DNA of 64,000 nt from Anoxynatronum buryatiense (GCF_900182905.1 NZ_FXUF01000004.1:186001-250000), one strand, 5' to 3'; positions 30,049-40,230 are shown, counted from the first letter of the stretch. Notes: generated from the letters alone by a model not told the origin. Program-made: numbers and translations.

Positions 30049-31032
30049 ATGGAAGGTCAACTGGATAGGTTGATGATAAAGAATAACGAAAAGCTGCTGC
30101 CGCAATTGATGGAACTATTTTCATGCCCGGTTTTTGTAATAAACGAAACCGGTTATTTTGTTGATGTCAATCAAGCGGGCTTAGCCGTGGCTGGAGGCTC
30201 AAAAGAAGAGATCATAGGCCGGCATGAATCAGAATGGGAAGAAGGGAAAAATATTCACTTTTACCGGATCCCCGTCAAACTGGGCAATCAAAAAAAGGGA
30301 TTTCTGATCATTCTTGTGGACAATGGAGATAACCCCGAAAACAGGAAAACGGTCAGGCGGTACCGGGTGAAGCAGTCATCGTCAAAATGCCTGGCAACGC
30401 AGCGGCAGCTGAAGGCACTCCTGCTGGAAAAAGAACTGTTGCTGCGGGAAGTGCATCATCGCATTAAAAATAACATGAATAACATGGTGATGATGCTCAC
30501 CCTCCAGGCAGATTCTGTCGGTAACGCCGCTGCCGAAGAGGCTTTAAAAGATGCCCGAAGCCGGATTCAAGCCATGATGGTGATTTACGATAAACTGTAT
30601 CGATCAGAAGACTTCCACACCCTCTCGGTGAAAACCTACCTTCGAGAGCTGGTTAATGAAGTGAAAGGCACCTTTTCAAAACACGAACGCATTCGGGTGC
30701 ATCTGGAAGTGGATGACATGATGCTTGACAGCCGAATCCTGTTTCCTTTGGGGATTATGATGAATGAACTCTTCACCAATGCCATGAAATATGCCTATGG
30801 AGAGGATCAGGAAGGCAGTGTGGTGATTTCGGTGTTTCAAATGGGTGACATGATTGAATTGGTGGTGCAGGACTTTGGAAAAGGCATGCCGGAAAAAATG
30901 GAAAAGACCGGATTTGGAGGTTTTGGACTTGAAATGGTGGAAATGCTGGCCCTGCAAATGAGCGGGTCACTGACCATTGAAAGGGGAAATGGCGTTCGTT
31001 TTGTGGTGCGTATACAAAGAAGTAAACCCTAA
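30049..31032 (+). CDS. Sensor histidine kinase (PAS, HisKA_2/HATPase)
   Basis: The 327-residue protein has no membrane segments. An N-terminal PAS-like domain (about residues 15-85, CPVFVINETGYFVDVNQAG) precedes the phosphoacceptor helix LLREVHHRIKNNMNNMVMML (His near 140) of the HisKA_2 type, then an ATPase domain (MNELFTNAMKYAYG N-box, DFGKGM, GFGGFGLEMV). ATG 30049 has GGGAGG 8 bases upstream; the ATG at 29956 precedes no ribosome binding site. HisKA_2 kinases often work with ANTAR response regulators. The only one seen here is the regulator next to glnA, so a partnership is possible but untested. Confidence 0.85.
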   Translation: MEGQLDRLMIKNNEKLLPQLMELFSCPVFVINETGYFVDVNQAGLAVAGGSKEEIIGRHESEWEEGKNIHFYRIPVKLGNQKKGFLIILVDNGDNPENRKTVRRYRVKQSSSKCLATQRQLKALLLEKELLLREVHHRIKNNMNNMVMMLTLQADSVGNAAAEEALKDARSRIQAMMVIYDKLYRSEDFHTLSVKTYLRELVNEVKGTFSKHERIRVHLEVDDMMLDSRILFPLGIMMNELFTNAMKYAYGEDQEGSVVISVFQMGDMIELVVQDFGKGMPEKMEKTGFGGFGLEMVEMLALQMSGSLTIERGNGVRFVVRIQRSKP

Positions 31033-31054
31033 TTGTCAGAGAAACACTTGTCCC

Positions 31055-31083
31055 TTGCCACCGGTCTTCAGGAAGGGTATAAT
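31055..31083 (+). promoter_or_regulatory. Promoter of the dCMP deaminase gene
   Basis: TTGCCA (31055-31060) and TATAAT (31078-31083) with a 17-base spacer, about 57 bases before the start codon. Confidence 0.75.
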
Positions 31084-31139
31084 GAAAGCGGCTTTGCGTT
31101 CTTGAGATTGTCAACATGTCGGCAGGCAGGAGGCTTTTC

Positions 31140-31598
31140 ATGCGACCGGATTGGGATCATTATTTTATGGAAATGGCAGAAGTGGTGGCGAAGCGGTCCA
31201 CTTGCCTGCGCCGTCAGGTGGGAGCTGTGTTGGTGAAAGACCGAAGGATTCTCGCCAGCGGGTACAACGGTGCACCTTCCGGCATGGCCCACTGTCAGGA
31301 AACGGGATGTCTGCGCCAACAGCTGGGGATTCCATCGGGGCAGCAGCATGAAATGTGCCGTGGCCTCCATGCAGAACAGAATGCCATTATCCAGGCGGCT
31401 CTTCATGGCACATCCATCAACGGCAGCCTGCTGTACGTGACCCATCAGCCATGCGTGATCTGTGCCAAAATGATGATCAATGCCGGTGTGAAAAGCGTTG
31501 TGATCAAAGGAGCCTATCCCGATGCCCTGGCGGAACAGATGCTGCAGGAAGCCGGCATCACCCTGACTTTGCTGGACAACCTGAAATCCGGGGAGTGA
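31140..31598 (+). CDS. dCMP deaminase (ComEB type)
   Basis: The 152-residue zinc deaminase has HAEQNAI (catalytic His and Glu, about residues 78-84) and [13 protein letters not shown] (zinc cysteines, about 104-116). It converts dCMP to dUMP for thymidylate synthesis. ATG 31140 with AGGAGG 7 bases upstream was chosen over ATG 31116. It is followed by the TagO/WecA-like gene after 10 bases. Confidence 0.92.
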   Translation: MRPDWDHYFMEMAEVVAKRSTCLRRQVGAVLVKDRRILASGYNGAPSGMAHCQETGCLRQQLGIPSGQQHEMCRGLHAEQNAIIQAALHGTSINGSLLYVTHQPCVICAKMMINAGVKSVVIKGAYPDALAEQMLQEAGITLTLLDNLKSGE

Positions 31599-31608
31599 CC
31601 TGACCATT

Positions 31609-32634
31609 ATGGATCGACTAATGATTGCGCTGGCGCTGTCGGCGCTGATTGCTTATTTGACGACACCCCTTGCCCGGCGGGCTGCCTATCGGTTAGGGGC
31701 TATTGACGTACCCAAAGATAACCGGCGGGTTCACCGAAAACCCATTCCGCGGCTGGGTGGACTGGCCATCTACGCTGCTTTTCTGGCAGTATCACTGCTG
31801 ATGATGGACCTTGACCTGCAAATGCTGACCCTGCTGGGAGGAGCCACCCTCATGGCAGGTATGGGCATGGTGGATGATGTCCGTCCCCTGCCGGCGAAGC
31901 TGAAGCTGCTATTGCAGATCGGTGCGGCGCTGATGGTGATGGCCGGTGGTGTTCGCATTGAATTCATCACCAATTTTCTTTCCGCATCCAAACCCATTGT
32001 GGCACTGGGCCCCCTGGCCATTCCTGCCACCCTGTTTTGGATTGTGGGGATTACCAACACCGTCAATCTCATCGATGGACTGGACGGCCTTGCAGCCGGA
32101 GTGGCTGGTATTGCATCCCTGTCTTTGGCAGCTGTCGCCTATATGAACGGCCAGCCGGAAGTGGCGGTGCTGCTGATGATTTTAGCGGGAGCTTCCCTTG
32201 GTTTCTTACCCCACAACTCTCACCCGGCCACCATTTTTATGGGCGATACAGGTTCGCTGCTCATTGGTTTTGTGCTGGCCTCCATCTCCATTGAAGGGGT
32301 GATTAAAAGTGCCACCACCATCGCTGTTGCCATTCCTGTACTGGCACTGGGAGTTCCCATTTTTGATACCGCCTTTGCCATTCTGCGACGCATGGTGAAC
32401 AAAAGACCCATCATGGAAGCCGACAAAGGGCATTTGCACCATCGGCTGCTGGCGAAAGGCTTTTCCCACCGGCAAACTGTCTGGATCCTTTACGGATTCA
32501 GCCTGTTTCTGGGGATCAGTGCCATCTTTATATCCGGCGCCAGCCGTACCACCTCCATTGCCATGCTGCTGGTGGTCACCCTCATTCTCATGATGGCCAT
32601 GATTCGTGCGGGACTGTTGAAGCGCACCTCTTAA
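31609..32634 (+). CDS. UDP-GlcNAc:undecaprenyl-phosphate GlcNAc-1-P transferase (TagO/WecA-like)
   Basis: The 341-residue integral membrane protein of the MraY/WecA superfamily has RRVHRKPIPRLGGLAI near the N-terminus, the Mg2+-binding MGMVDDVRPLPAKLK, NLIDGLDGLAAG (about 148-159) and the cytosolic HLHHRLLAKGFSHRQTV loop. The last histidine motif is typical of the TagO/WecA branch and not MraY. It starts lipid-linked synthesis of teichoic acid or another surface glycan. The UDP-GlcNAc 2-epimerase at 51917 may supply ManNAc for the next step. Confidence 0.9.
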   Translation: MDRLMIALALSALIAYLTTPLARRAAYRLGAIDVPKDNRRVHRKPIPRLGGLAIYAAFLAVSLLMMDLDLQMLTLLGGATLMAGMGMVDDVRPLPAKLKLLLQIGAALMVMAGGVRIEFITNFLSASKPIVALGPLAIPATLFWIVGITNTVNLIDGLDGLAAGVAGIASLSLAAVAYMNGQPEVAVLLMILAGASLGFLPHNSHPATIFMGDTGSLLIGFVLASISIEGVIKSATTIAVAIPVLALGVPIFDTAFAILRRMVNKRPIMEADKGHLHHRLLAKGFSHRQTVWILYGFSLFLGISAIFISGASRTTSIAMLLVVTLILMMAMIRAGLLKRTS

Positions 32635-32964
32635 AATGTGCCCCGTCCTCAACTTCAGTTCAGCTGCAATTTAATAATAACTGCTGTTTCAACTGCCCGT
32701 AGGCGGCTTTAGGCTGAAGACAAAGAGCTTGGACTTCAATCTGCAACTGCCCACGGGCGGTTTTTTGTGTTTTTGAGAAATGTTTTCAAAATTAATCGGG
32801 AAAATTCGAAAAAACCCTTGACGAATCACGAAAAAAGTTTACAATAAAAGCAACTAATGGACTATTTGAGTACAAAAGTATAAATTATCACCATTTGTCA
32901 CATTCATACAGTCGTATCAGAAGGGATCAAAAAAGCTCGTTAATCATAGGAGGGGGTGTGGCTG
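32635..32964 (+). other. Intergenic region with paired hairpin repeats, terminator and promoter
   Basis: Two near-identical units, CAACTGCCCGTAGGCGG (32690-32706) and CAACTGCCCACGGGCGG (32744-32760), lie 54 bases apart. The second is followed by TTTTTT and acts as a terminator. Between them is GGCTGAAGACAAAGAGCTTGG, close to part of the long hairpin at 29503-29753. A promoter for the TetR gene has TTGACG (32818-32823) and TACAAT (32840-32845), spacer 16. Confidence 0.7.
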
Positions 32965-33639
32965 ATGGCCACGCAATGGGAACTGAAACACAAGCGCCTG
33001 CTGGAACAGGCAGAACGGCTTTTCTTTGAAAAAGGACTGAAAGCCGTCACCATGGAAGAAATTGCAGCAGCGGCCGGCATTAGCAAGATGACCATTTACA
33101 ATCATTTTGATTCCAAAGAAGATTTATTTAAAGAGATCACCCTGGAAATGGTGCGCCGTTTTAACGAAGAGATGTCTCTGGAACTTCAGCGTCAGCCGGA
33201 TACTTACAGTCGTCTGAAAGCATATTTTGAAAAAGGATTTTCCGTTTCCAAAACCGTTACGCCAGAATTTTACCAGGATTTGTACGATAAACCCCACCTG
33301 CTTCTGGAAATTGCCGCCTATAAACGGGAAACAACGGTTAAGCTGTTGACAAATATTCTGGAGCAGGGAAAAGCGGCGGGAGAAATTCAGGAAGCCGACC
33401 CAGCCTTCGTGGCCATGCTGCTGGATGTGCTCACCGTAGGGATCATGGGGTTGATCAAGCAGGGAGACTTCAATCATGAGGAACTGCTGGACTTCAACAT
33501 CAAATTGTTTCAGTTCATTAGCCGGGGCGTCATGGCAGATGTCAGGTTGCCCTGGGAGCCGTCGGAAGCAGCGGATCAGCATCAGAAAAAACCGGGAAAA
33601 TCACCGGATGATTCAGCCGGCGGATCGACAGTAGGTTAA
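32965..33639 (+). CDS. TetR/AcrR family regulator of the ABC export cluster
   Basis: The 224-residue protein has an N-terminal helix-turn-helix (AVTMEEIAAAAGISKMTIYNHFDSKEDLF, about residues 24-52) and a helical effector domain; the C-terminus is polar. ATG 32965 follows AGGAGGGGG; the GTG at 32956 is too close. It is the first gene of a same-strand set with an ABC ATPase, FtsX-type permease and HlyD-like protein, which it probably controls. Confidence 0.88.
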   Translation: MATQWELKHKRLLEQAERLFFEKGLKAVTMEEIAAAAGISKMTIYNHFDSKEDLFKEITLEMVRRFNEEMSLELQRQPDTYSRLKAYFEKGFSVSKTVTPEFYQDLYDKPHLLLEIAAYKRETTVKLLTNILEQGKAAGEIQEADPAFVAMLLDVLTVGIMGLIKQGDFNHEELLDFNIKLFQFISRGVMADVRLPWEPSEAADQHQKKPGKSPDDSAGGSTVG

Positions 33640-33656
33640 GGTAAAGGAGGGTCTCA

Positions 33657-34427
33657 ATGTTTGGATTCAATCAAGCCCCAAAACAGGCGGCGACAAAAGA
33701 AATTCCGGCACAGCCCGGTCAGCGGCCGGTGCTTATCCGGTCTGAAAACCTGAACAAGACATACCAGATGGGTGAAGTGGAGGTGCGCGCCCTGAAAAAC
33801 GCCACCTTTGATCTGTATGAAGGCGAGTTTGTGGTGATTCTGGGGCCCAGCGGCTCCGGGAAGAGTACCCTGCTGAACATTCTGGGAGGGATGGATACCC
33901 CCACTTCAGGTCAGGTGTACGTACAGGAAAAAGAGTTGACCAGTTTTTCCGATCGCCAACTGACCCAGTACCGGCGAAACGGAGTGGGGTTTGTCTTTCA
34001 GTTTTATAACCTGATGGCCAATCTGACAGCCCGTGAGAATGTGGAACTGGCCACAGAAATCTGCACCACCTCTCTGAACCTGGATGAAGTGATGGGTAAG
34101 GTGGGGCTCTCTGAACGGGCCGACCATTTTCCCTCTCAGCTCAGCGGCGGCGAACAGCAACGGGTGGCCATTGCCCGGGCGGTGGCGAAAAACCCCCTGC
34201 TGCTGTTATGTGATGAACCCACAGGAGCCCTTGACTTTGAAACGGGCATCCGCATTTTGGAGTTGCTGAAAGAAGTGAATCTGACCTACAACAAAACCGT
34301 TGTCATCATCACCCACAATACCCCGGTGGGTGCCATGGGTGACCGGGTGATTCGCATGCGCAGCGGCGAAATTACCGACATCACCGTCAACGAGAACCCG
34401 GTACCACCAGAAAGGATTGAGTGGTAA
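33657..34427 (+). CDS. ABC transporter ATP-binding protein (MacB/LolD type)
   Basis: This 256-residue single ATPase domain has Walker [10 protein letters not shown] (about residues 63-71), signature [14 protein letters not shown], Walker [14 protein letters not shown] and a switch His in ITHNT. The family works with FtsX-like permeases in efflux or extracytoplasmic mechanotransmission. Its TAA overlaps the ATG of the permease. Confidence 0.93.
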   Translation: MFGFNQAPKQAATKEIPAQPGQRPVLIRSENLNKTYQMGEVEVRALKNATFDLYEGEFVVILGPSGSGKSTLLNILGGMDTPTSGQVYVQEKELTSFSDRQLTQYRRNGVGFVFQFYNLMANLTARENVELATEICTTSLNLDEVMGKVGLSERADHFPSQLSGGEQQRVAIARAVAKNPLLLLCDEPTGALDFETGIRILELLKEVNLTYNKTVVIITHNTPVGAMGDRVIRMRSGEITDITVNENPVPPERIEW

Positions 34428-36784
34428 TGCGACTGTCTCCCCTTACCAGGCGGCTCTTTCGCATGATGGTCAGCATCAGGGGTCAGGTGATTTCCATTAT
34501 CGTGGTGATGACCCTGGCGCTCATGGCGCTGATCTCCAGTCATATGACCGCCATTAATCTGGAAAACTCCATCCGTGATTTCTATGACATCACCCGGCTG
34601 GCCGACATGCAGGTGCAGCTCACCCGCATACCCGCCAATGCGCTGTACGACGTGCTGCGCATGGAGGGCATCGCCCATGTGGAGGGGCGGGTCAGTGTGG
34701 ATGTTCCCTTTGTCACCGACGACCCCGACGAACGGGTAAGGGTGCGGGTGATTTCTGTCCCCGATACAGATAGCCCCATCAGTGCCCTCTATCCCATCGA
34801 AGGGCGCATGGTGCGAAGCGAAACCCAGGCAGTTACCGTGTTGGAACAGTTTTCAGATGCCAGGGGCATTCAGCTGGGAGATATCATTACACCCTACATG
34901 AATGGCCGGGAAGTGCCCCTGGAAGTCATTGGATTTGCAGGACATCCCGAATTTGTTTACCTGATGGAGAATGAACAGGCATTGATTCCTGACCCGGAAG
35001 GTTTTGGCGTGCTGTTCGTCTCAGAAAAACTCCTGGGGCCTCTTCTGGGTTACCGGGACAGCTACAATGAACTTCTCATCACCCTGACGCCCGGTGCCAA
35101 CCCCGACGTGGTGGCCGATGCCCTGGATGATGCCCTGGACCGTTACGGCGTTCGCCGTGTCATGCAGCGGGATGATCTCATGAGCTACCGAATGATGGAA
35201 GAAGAGCTGAACCAGGTGAAAGCCATGTCCCGGGTATTGCCCACCCTCTTCATGTCAGTGGCGGCACTGATCATTTACATTGTCCTGTCACGAACGGTGA
35301 AAAACGACCGGGTGGCCATCGGTGTGATGAAAGCCCTGGGATATTCCAATGCACAAATTCTTGCACACTACATTCAGTTCTCTCTGCTCATCGGTATGGG
35401 AGGCGGGTTGCTGGGCATCATCACCGGCACCTGGGTCTCCGATGTGTATGTACAGCTCTACATCCAGTACATGAACGTGCCATTACTGGAAACCCGCATT
35501 ATTCCAGAATCCTATGTTACCGCCATGGTCATCACCGTTGTTTTCTGCGTACTGGCAGGTCTGGCGGGTGCCCGGCGGGTGATCGGGATTCATCCGGCAG
35601 ATTCCATGCGTCCCGAACCACCGGCGGACGGCCACCGGCTGTTGATTGAACGCATCACCTTCCTGTGGAAGCACATTGCCTTCAGCTGGAAAATGGTGAT
35701 CAGGAACCTGTTTCGCAACAAGCGGCGGTACGGCACCCTGGCCCTGGGCATCGCCCTCACTTATGGAGTCACGCTGGTGGCCATGAACATGGGGGGCGTC
35801 TGGCAACAGATTTTCGAGATTCAGTACGGTCAAATGTATACCATGGACTATAATATCGATTTTAAAGGGATGTCAGGGATGAACACCCTGCATGAAATCC
35901 GGCAGCTGGCAAATGTGGAGGCCATTGAGCCCCGGATTGAAATGCCCCTTGAAATCCGAAAAGACTGGCACCGCAAAGCAGTGAGCGTGGTGGGCATTCC
36001 CGCAGACAGTGACATGTACCACCTGGAAAGCGAACCGGGGGTACCGCTGATGATGCACCATGACCGCCTGTATCTTACCAGTGGTTTTGCCAAGTCGCTG
36101 GAACTGGAACCGGGCGACCAGGTGCTGGTGAAAAATTACCTGCCTGACCGTGATGACTTTTGGATGGAATACGGCGGCTCGGTGAATCAATACCTGGGTC
36201 TGAACGGGTACATGACTTTGGAAACCATGGAACGGTGGGTGGTGGATCCAGGCCACATCACCGGCCTGTCGGTGAAAACCGATGCTGACCTGGGGGCCAT
36301 TTTGGAAGATGCCCATCATGTGCAGCAGGTTCAGTCCCTGGGACAAATGCAGGAAATGTTTGAAGAGTTCTCTGAGATGATTGTGGTCACCATCGGGATC
36401 ATGGTCATGCTGGGAGGCATCATCGGTTTTGCCATTGTCTACAACATTACGCTTATCAGTATCAACGAACGCATCATGGAGTTTTCATCCCTGCGGGTGC
36501 TGGGCTTTCACCGAAAAGAAATCTTTCGGATGATCACCCGGGAAAATACCCTGGTGAGCGTTCTCGGAATTCTGATGGGAATTCCACTGGGACGCTGGAT
36601 GATGGCCAGTATGATGGAATCCATGAGCACCGAAGTGTACGCCATGCCGGGAACCGTTTCTGACCGGGTGGTGCTACAGACAGTGGTGGCAGTCATCATC
36701 TTTGTGGCAGTGGCACAAATGGCCACCTTTGTGAAAATTAGGAATCTCAGCTTTATTGAAGCCCTGAAGAACCGGATGACCTGA
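34427..36784 (+). CDS. ABC transporter permease, FtsX/MacB family
   Basis: The 785-residue protein has duplicated FtsX architecture. An N-terminal membrane helix precedes a long extracytoplasmic domain, three helices (about residues 280-400), a second N-terminal-type helix (about 440), a second extracytoplasmic domain, and three C-terminal helices. ATG 34427 overlaps the previous stop (TAATG). Together with the ATPase and the HlyD-like protein it resembles MacAB-type export; no outer-membrane partner is expected in a Gram-positive cell. Confidence 0.9.
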   Translation: MRLSPLTRRLFRMMVSIRGQVISIIVVMTLALMALISSHMTAINLENSIRDFYDITRLADMQVQLTRIPANALYDVLRMEGIAHVEGRVSVDVPFVTDDPDERVRVRVISVPDTDSPISALYPIEGRMVRSETQAVTVLEQFSDARGIQLGDIITPYMNGREVPLEVIGFAGHPEFVYLMENEQALIPDPEGFGVLFVSEKLLGPLLGYRDSYNELLITLTPGANPDVVADALDDALDRYGVRRVMQRDDLMSYRMMEEELNQVKAMSRVLPTLFMSVAALIIYIVLSRTVKNDRVAIGVMKALGYSNAQILAHYIQFSLLIGMGGGLLGIITGTWVSDVYVQLYIQYMNVPLLETRIIPESYVTAMVITVVFCVLAGLAGARRVIGIHPADSMRPEPPADGHRLLIERITFLWKHIAFSWKMVIRNLFRNKRRYGTLALGIALTYGVTLVAMNMGGVWQQIFEIQYGQMYTMDYNIDFKGMSGMNTLHEIRQLANVEAIEPRIEMPLEIRKDWHRKAVSVVGIPADSDMYHLESEPGVPLMMHHDRLYLTSGFAKSLELEPGDQVLVKNYLPDRDDFWMEYGGSVNQYLGLNGYMTLETMERWVVDPGHITGLSVKTDADLGAILEDAHHVQQVQSLGQMQEMFEEFSEMIVVTIGIMVMLGGIIGFAIVYNITLISINERIMEFSSLRVLGFHRKEIFRMITRENTLVSVLGILMGIPLGRWMMASMMESMSTEVYAMPGTVSDRVVLQTVVAVIIFVAVAQMATFVKIRNLSFIEALKNRMT

Positions 36785-36810
36785 TGAAGAACGTCAGAGG
36801 AGGAAATCAC

Positions 36811-38016
36811 ATGAAAAAGCATGCGAAAAAGCTGGTGGTGGGCCTGCTGCTGCTGGCAGTGGCAGCGGCAGGGGGATATTACTGGATGAATCGTCCGGCG
36901 GAAGCACCCCCCACAGCACCCGTGGTACGGGAGGATCTGGAAGACATGGTGGAAGAAATCGGTGAGATTGTCACCGACAATCACCGGCAAGTGGTGGCTC
37001 ACCTGCCTGGTCGAATCGGAAACCTGGAAGTGGAACCCGGTGACGAAGTAAACGCGGGGGATCTGCTGGTGGAAATCGACAGCAGCGACTGGCGCACTGC
37101 CCTGAACCGGTTGGAGGATGAGCTGGCTGCCGCCCGGAGTACCTATCAGGTTGCCATGGATAGTGCCCATCGTGGATCGCAGCAGGCTCAGGCAGCTCTG
37201 GAGCTGGCAGAAAAGCAGTGGGAAGAATCCCGAAAACAGCTGGATCGGGTGCAGGCCCTTTATGATGCCGGTGCTGTCAGCCAACAGGAACTCATCGCAG
37301 CACAGCTGGAAGAAACCAATTTGGCATCGGCGGTGGAACAGGCAGCGCTGAGTCTCGAAGCTTCTGAAGACGCGCTCAGCCCCGCAGCCCGGGGCGGTTA
37401 TGAAGCAGGTATCAGGCAGTTGGAGCGGGAACGGGAACACCTGCGCACCCAGCAGGACTCCTATTTTGTGGAAGCCCCCGTCGGCGGCACCATTCTGGCA
37501 AGGCATGTGGAAGCTGGCGCTTACGTGCAGCCGGGTGAACTCCTTCTGGAACTTGGAGATCTGAAACAGCTGTACATCACAGCAGACCTGCTGGCCCGTG
37601 AAATGAGCGGCGTGGCACCTGGCATGGCTGTGCGGGTGATCCACCGGGATCTGGGAACAGACCCGGTGAATGGGCATATTCGCAAGGTGTACCCCACCGC
37701 CTTTGCCAAAGTGTCAGAACTGGGGATTGAACAGCGGCGGGTGCGCATTGAAGTGGAAGTGGACCAGGTGGATCCCCAGTGGCGCCCTGGCTACGAAGTG
37801 GACGTGGAAATTATTCGGGAAACCCGTGAAAATGCCTTAACCGTGCCAGAACGGGCCGTTTTCTGGCTGGCAGGTGAAGAGCATGTTTTTGTCTGGGAAA
37901 ATGAAGAGGTGATTCCCCGTCAGGTGACCACCGGCCTCAGCACACGAAACCGCACTGAAATCATCACCGGCCTCAGCGAAGGAGAACTGGTGCTGACTGA
38001 GCCTGAAAATCAATAG
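36811..38016 (+). CDS. HlyD/MacA-like periplasmic adaptor (membrane fusion) protein
   Basis: The 401-residue protein has an N-terminal membrane anchor (LVVGLLLLAVAAAGGYYW), then a biotinyl-lipoyl-like half-motif (GRIGNLEVEPGDEVNAGDLLVEID), a coiled-coil hairpin of about 100 residues, the second lipoyl half (VEAPVGGTILARHVEAGAYVQPGE) and a beta-barrel. ATG 36811 has AGAGGAGG upstream. It completes the export cluster and overlaps or abuts the permease, implying one operon. Confidence 0.9.
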   Translation: MKKHAKKLVVGLLLLAVAAAGGYYWMNRPAEAPPTAPVVREDLEDMVEEIGEIVTDNHRQVVAHLPGRIGNLEVEPGDEVNAGDLLVEIDSSDWRTALNRLEDELAAARSTYQVAMDSAHRGSQQAQAALELAEKQWEESRKQLDRVQALYDAGAVSQQELIAAQLEETNLASAVEQAALSLEASEDALSPAARGGYEAGIRQLEREREHLRTQQDSYFVEAPVGGTILARHVEAGAYVQPGELLLELGDLKQLYITADLLAREMSGVAPGMAVRVIHRDLGTDPVNGHIRKVYPTAFAKVSELGIEQRRVRIEVEVDQVDPQWRPGYEVDVEIIRETRENALTVPERAVFWLAGEEHVFVWENEEVIPRQVTTGLSTRNRTEIITGLSEGELVLTEPENQ

Positions 38017-38470
38017 AGTCGAGCATTTATTCAAATAACCTTTTTGCAGAACCTCATCTACTGGGGTTCTTTTTATGTTCAGAAGCTTGCGCCATTTTTC
38101 CGCAGGTAGTTTCTTCGGTGATCGAAATTAGATTAGAGGCGATTTTGGGATTTACAAAAAAGAAACGGTGAAACAAACGATGCATCAAACGGAAGACCCA
38201 ACAGGGGCATGATAAATGTTAAACAAACAGAAAATTAGATGGATTTTGTCAAATCGATCAATCTGTCAATCACTAACACCGTCAATCTATCAACCAGTTA
38301 CACCGTCAATGAGTCGATTAGTCAATATGAAATAATCTGTTCAATAGACAAACACCTGCCATGTAGCCGCCGCGATGACGAAAGGAGTTGATCAATTCTC
38401 ATTGAAAAGGTGAAAGCCAGCAGCATGATGAACGGGTTCGCTGACAGTCAATGCATAAGGGGGTAAAAGA
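38017..38470 (+). other. Intergenic region between export cluster and NhaC
   Basis: A terminator (AGAACCTC...GGGGTTCT plus T-run, 38048-38074) ends the export operon. At about 38255-38335 the heptamer-like unit (C/T)GTCAAT recurs several times, including ACACCGTCAAT twice about 32 bases apart. No gene was found. The nhaC start follows AAGGGGG. Confidence 0.55.
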
Positions 38471-39910
38471 ATGAGTGATAACAAACGGCCAAGTTTTGCA
38501 GCAGCAGCATTTGTCATTTTCTTTCTTTGTTTTGCCATGTACGCTCAGATCTTTATTATTGGAGAAGACTGGATTACCCACATCACACTGATCGTTGTGG
38601 CTGTGGTGGCTTCCATTGTGGCCATCCTTTCCGGCTTTACCTACGACGAAGTGCAGGAAGGCATCCTGTATGGCTGTAAAATTGCCATGTTGCCCATGCT
38701 GATTCTAATGATGGTGGGTGTTCTGGTGGGGTCCTGGATTCCTGCAGGTACAATCCCCACACTGATTTACTATGGGCTCAGTTTTATTTCGCCGTCGGTC
38801 TTTTTGCTGACAGTGGCCATTGTCTGCATGGTGGCCTCCGTCGCCACAGGCAGCTCCTGGACAACCGGCGCCACCTTTGGGGTAGCTTTTATGGGTATTG
38901 GACTGGGACTGGGAATTCCTGGAGCCATGACGGCCGGTGCCGTGATTTCCGGGTCTATCTTCGGAGACAAAATGTCACCCCTGTCCGACTCCACCAATCT
39001 GGCAGCCGGGGTTGCTGAAGCCGATCTTTTTGACCACATTCGCAGCATGTTCTACACCACCGGCCCTGCAGCCCTGATCTCACTGGTGCTCTATGCCATT
39101 TTAGGCATGCGTTTTGCCGGCGGTGAAATTGACACAGCTCAAATTGATGTGATTCTCAACGGGTTAAGTGAAAACTTTTTCATCAGTCCCATCACGCTGA
39201 TTCCACCCATTGTGGTGGTGATTTTGGCTGTGAAACGGATGTCAGGGCTGGCAGTCATGATGATTGCCGCTATTCTGGGCGGTATTTTCGCCATTGCCTT
39301 TCAGGGATACAGCGTGGGTGATGTGGCCAACTTTATGAACTACGGATTCACTTCAGCCACCGGTATCGAAGAAGTGGACAGTCTTCTGAGCCGCGGTGGC
39401 CTTCAGAGCATGATGTGGACCATTTCTCTGGGCTTCATTGCACTGAGCATGGGCGGTATTCTGGAGAAAACAAAGGTGCTGGAAGTGCTGCTGGAAAGAA
39501 TCGGTGGTCTGGTGAGCACCACCAGGGGCCTGATTACCACCCATGTGGTGTCAGCCATTGCCGTCAATATTTTCTCCGCCAGTCAGTACATGGCCATTCT
39601 CATTCCCAGCCGTATGTTTGTGCCTGCCTATAAAAAGCAGCGGTTGCTGCCTCAGGTGAATTCAAGAACTTCTGAGGATTCGGGAACGGTCGTCTCACCA
39701 CTGGTACCCTGGGGGCTGTGCGGTGTTTTCTTCACCGGGGCACTGGGTGTTCCCACCATGGAATATTTCCCTTATGTCTTCCTCTCCTTCATTACACCTG
39801 TCATTGCGGTGGTTTACAGCTTTATCGGTTTCGCCATGTTTAAAGAAGGCGACATCAAATCGGTTAAAACCTACAACCCGGTGAAAGAACCGGCCATGAG
39901 CGAAGAATAA
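38471..39910 (+). CDS. nhaC: Na+/H+ antiporter, NhaC family
   Basis: This 479-residue protein has about 12 membrane helices. The family motif region GSIFGDKMSPLSDSTNLAAGVAEADLFDHI (about residues 158-187) and the segment TGSSWTTGATFGVAFMGIG are clear. NhaC antiporters exchange Na+ for H+, and some relatives exchange organic acids. It stands alone, with a strong terminator after it. Confidence 0.9.
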   Translation: MSDNKRPSFAAAAFVIFFLCFAMYAQIFIIGEDWITHITLIVVAVVASIVAILSGFTYDEVQEGILYGCKIAMLPMLILMMVGVLVGSWIPAGTIPTLIYYGLSFISPSVFLLTVAIVCMVASVATGSSWTTGATFGVAFMGIGLGLGIPGAMTAGAVISGSIFGDKMSPLSDSTNLAAGVAEADLFDHIRSMFYTTGPAALISLVLYAILGMRFAGGEIDTAQIDVILNGLSENFFISPITLIPPIVVVILAVKRMSGLAVMMIAAILGGIFAIAFQGYSVGDVANFMNYGFTSATGIEEVDSLLSRGGLQSMMWTISLGFIALSMGGILEKTKVLEVLLERIGGLVSTTRGLITTHVVSAIAVNIFSASQYMAILIPSRMFVPAYKKQRLLPQVNSRTSEDSGTVVSPLVPWGLCGVFFTGALGVPTMEYFPYVFLSFITPVIAVVYSFIGFAMFKEGDIKSVKTYNPVKEPAMSEE

Positions 39911-39930
39911 GCACCAAATCAAATGACACA

Positions 39931-39975
39931 AAACCCGCATGACAACAACAGAAGTATTGGTGTCATGCGGGTTTT
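39931..39975 (+). terminator. Intrinsic terminator after nhaC
   Basis: AAACCCGCATGACA pairs with TGTCATGCGGGTTT across a roughly 16-base loop and runs into TTTTT. Confidence 0.92.
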
Positions 39976-40230
39976 TATGATAAAAGGAGTTGTGAGAAAG
40001 CGATTTAAAAAATAGAGGGCAAAATAACTGGAAAAGCCGGAATGACTGTAATAAACTAAACAGTGAGAGTTGAACAGTAAGCAGGTAAACAGAAGGAAAT
40101 GAAGCCATTAGTTGGTCGATGCAAAAACATTGAAAGTCGGGTGGCACTGGGAACATCATCATCCGCGATACTTTCTGGAAAGAGCGGGAAAAGTGTCGAA
40201 AACCAACCTAAAAAAGAAAGGGGAAGCGCG
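39976..40230 (+). other. Gap before the M20 gene
   Basis: I see no promoter, gene or strong structure. An open frame from ATG 40099 joins the M20 gene in frame, but it lacks a ribosome binding site and resembles nothing known. Confidence 0.5.
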
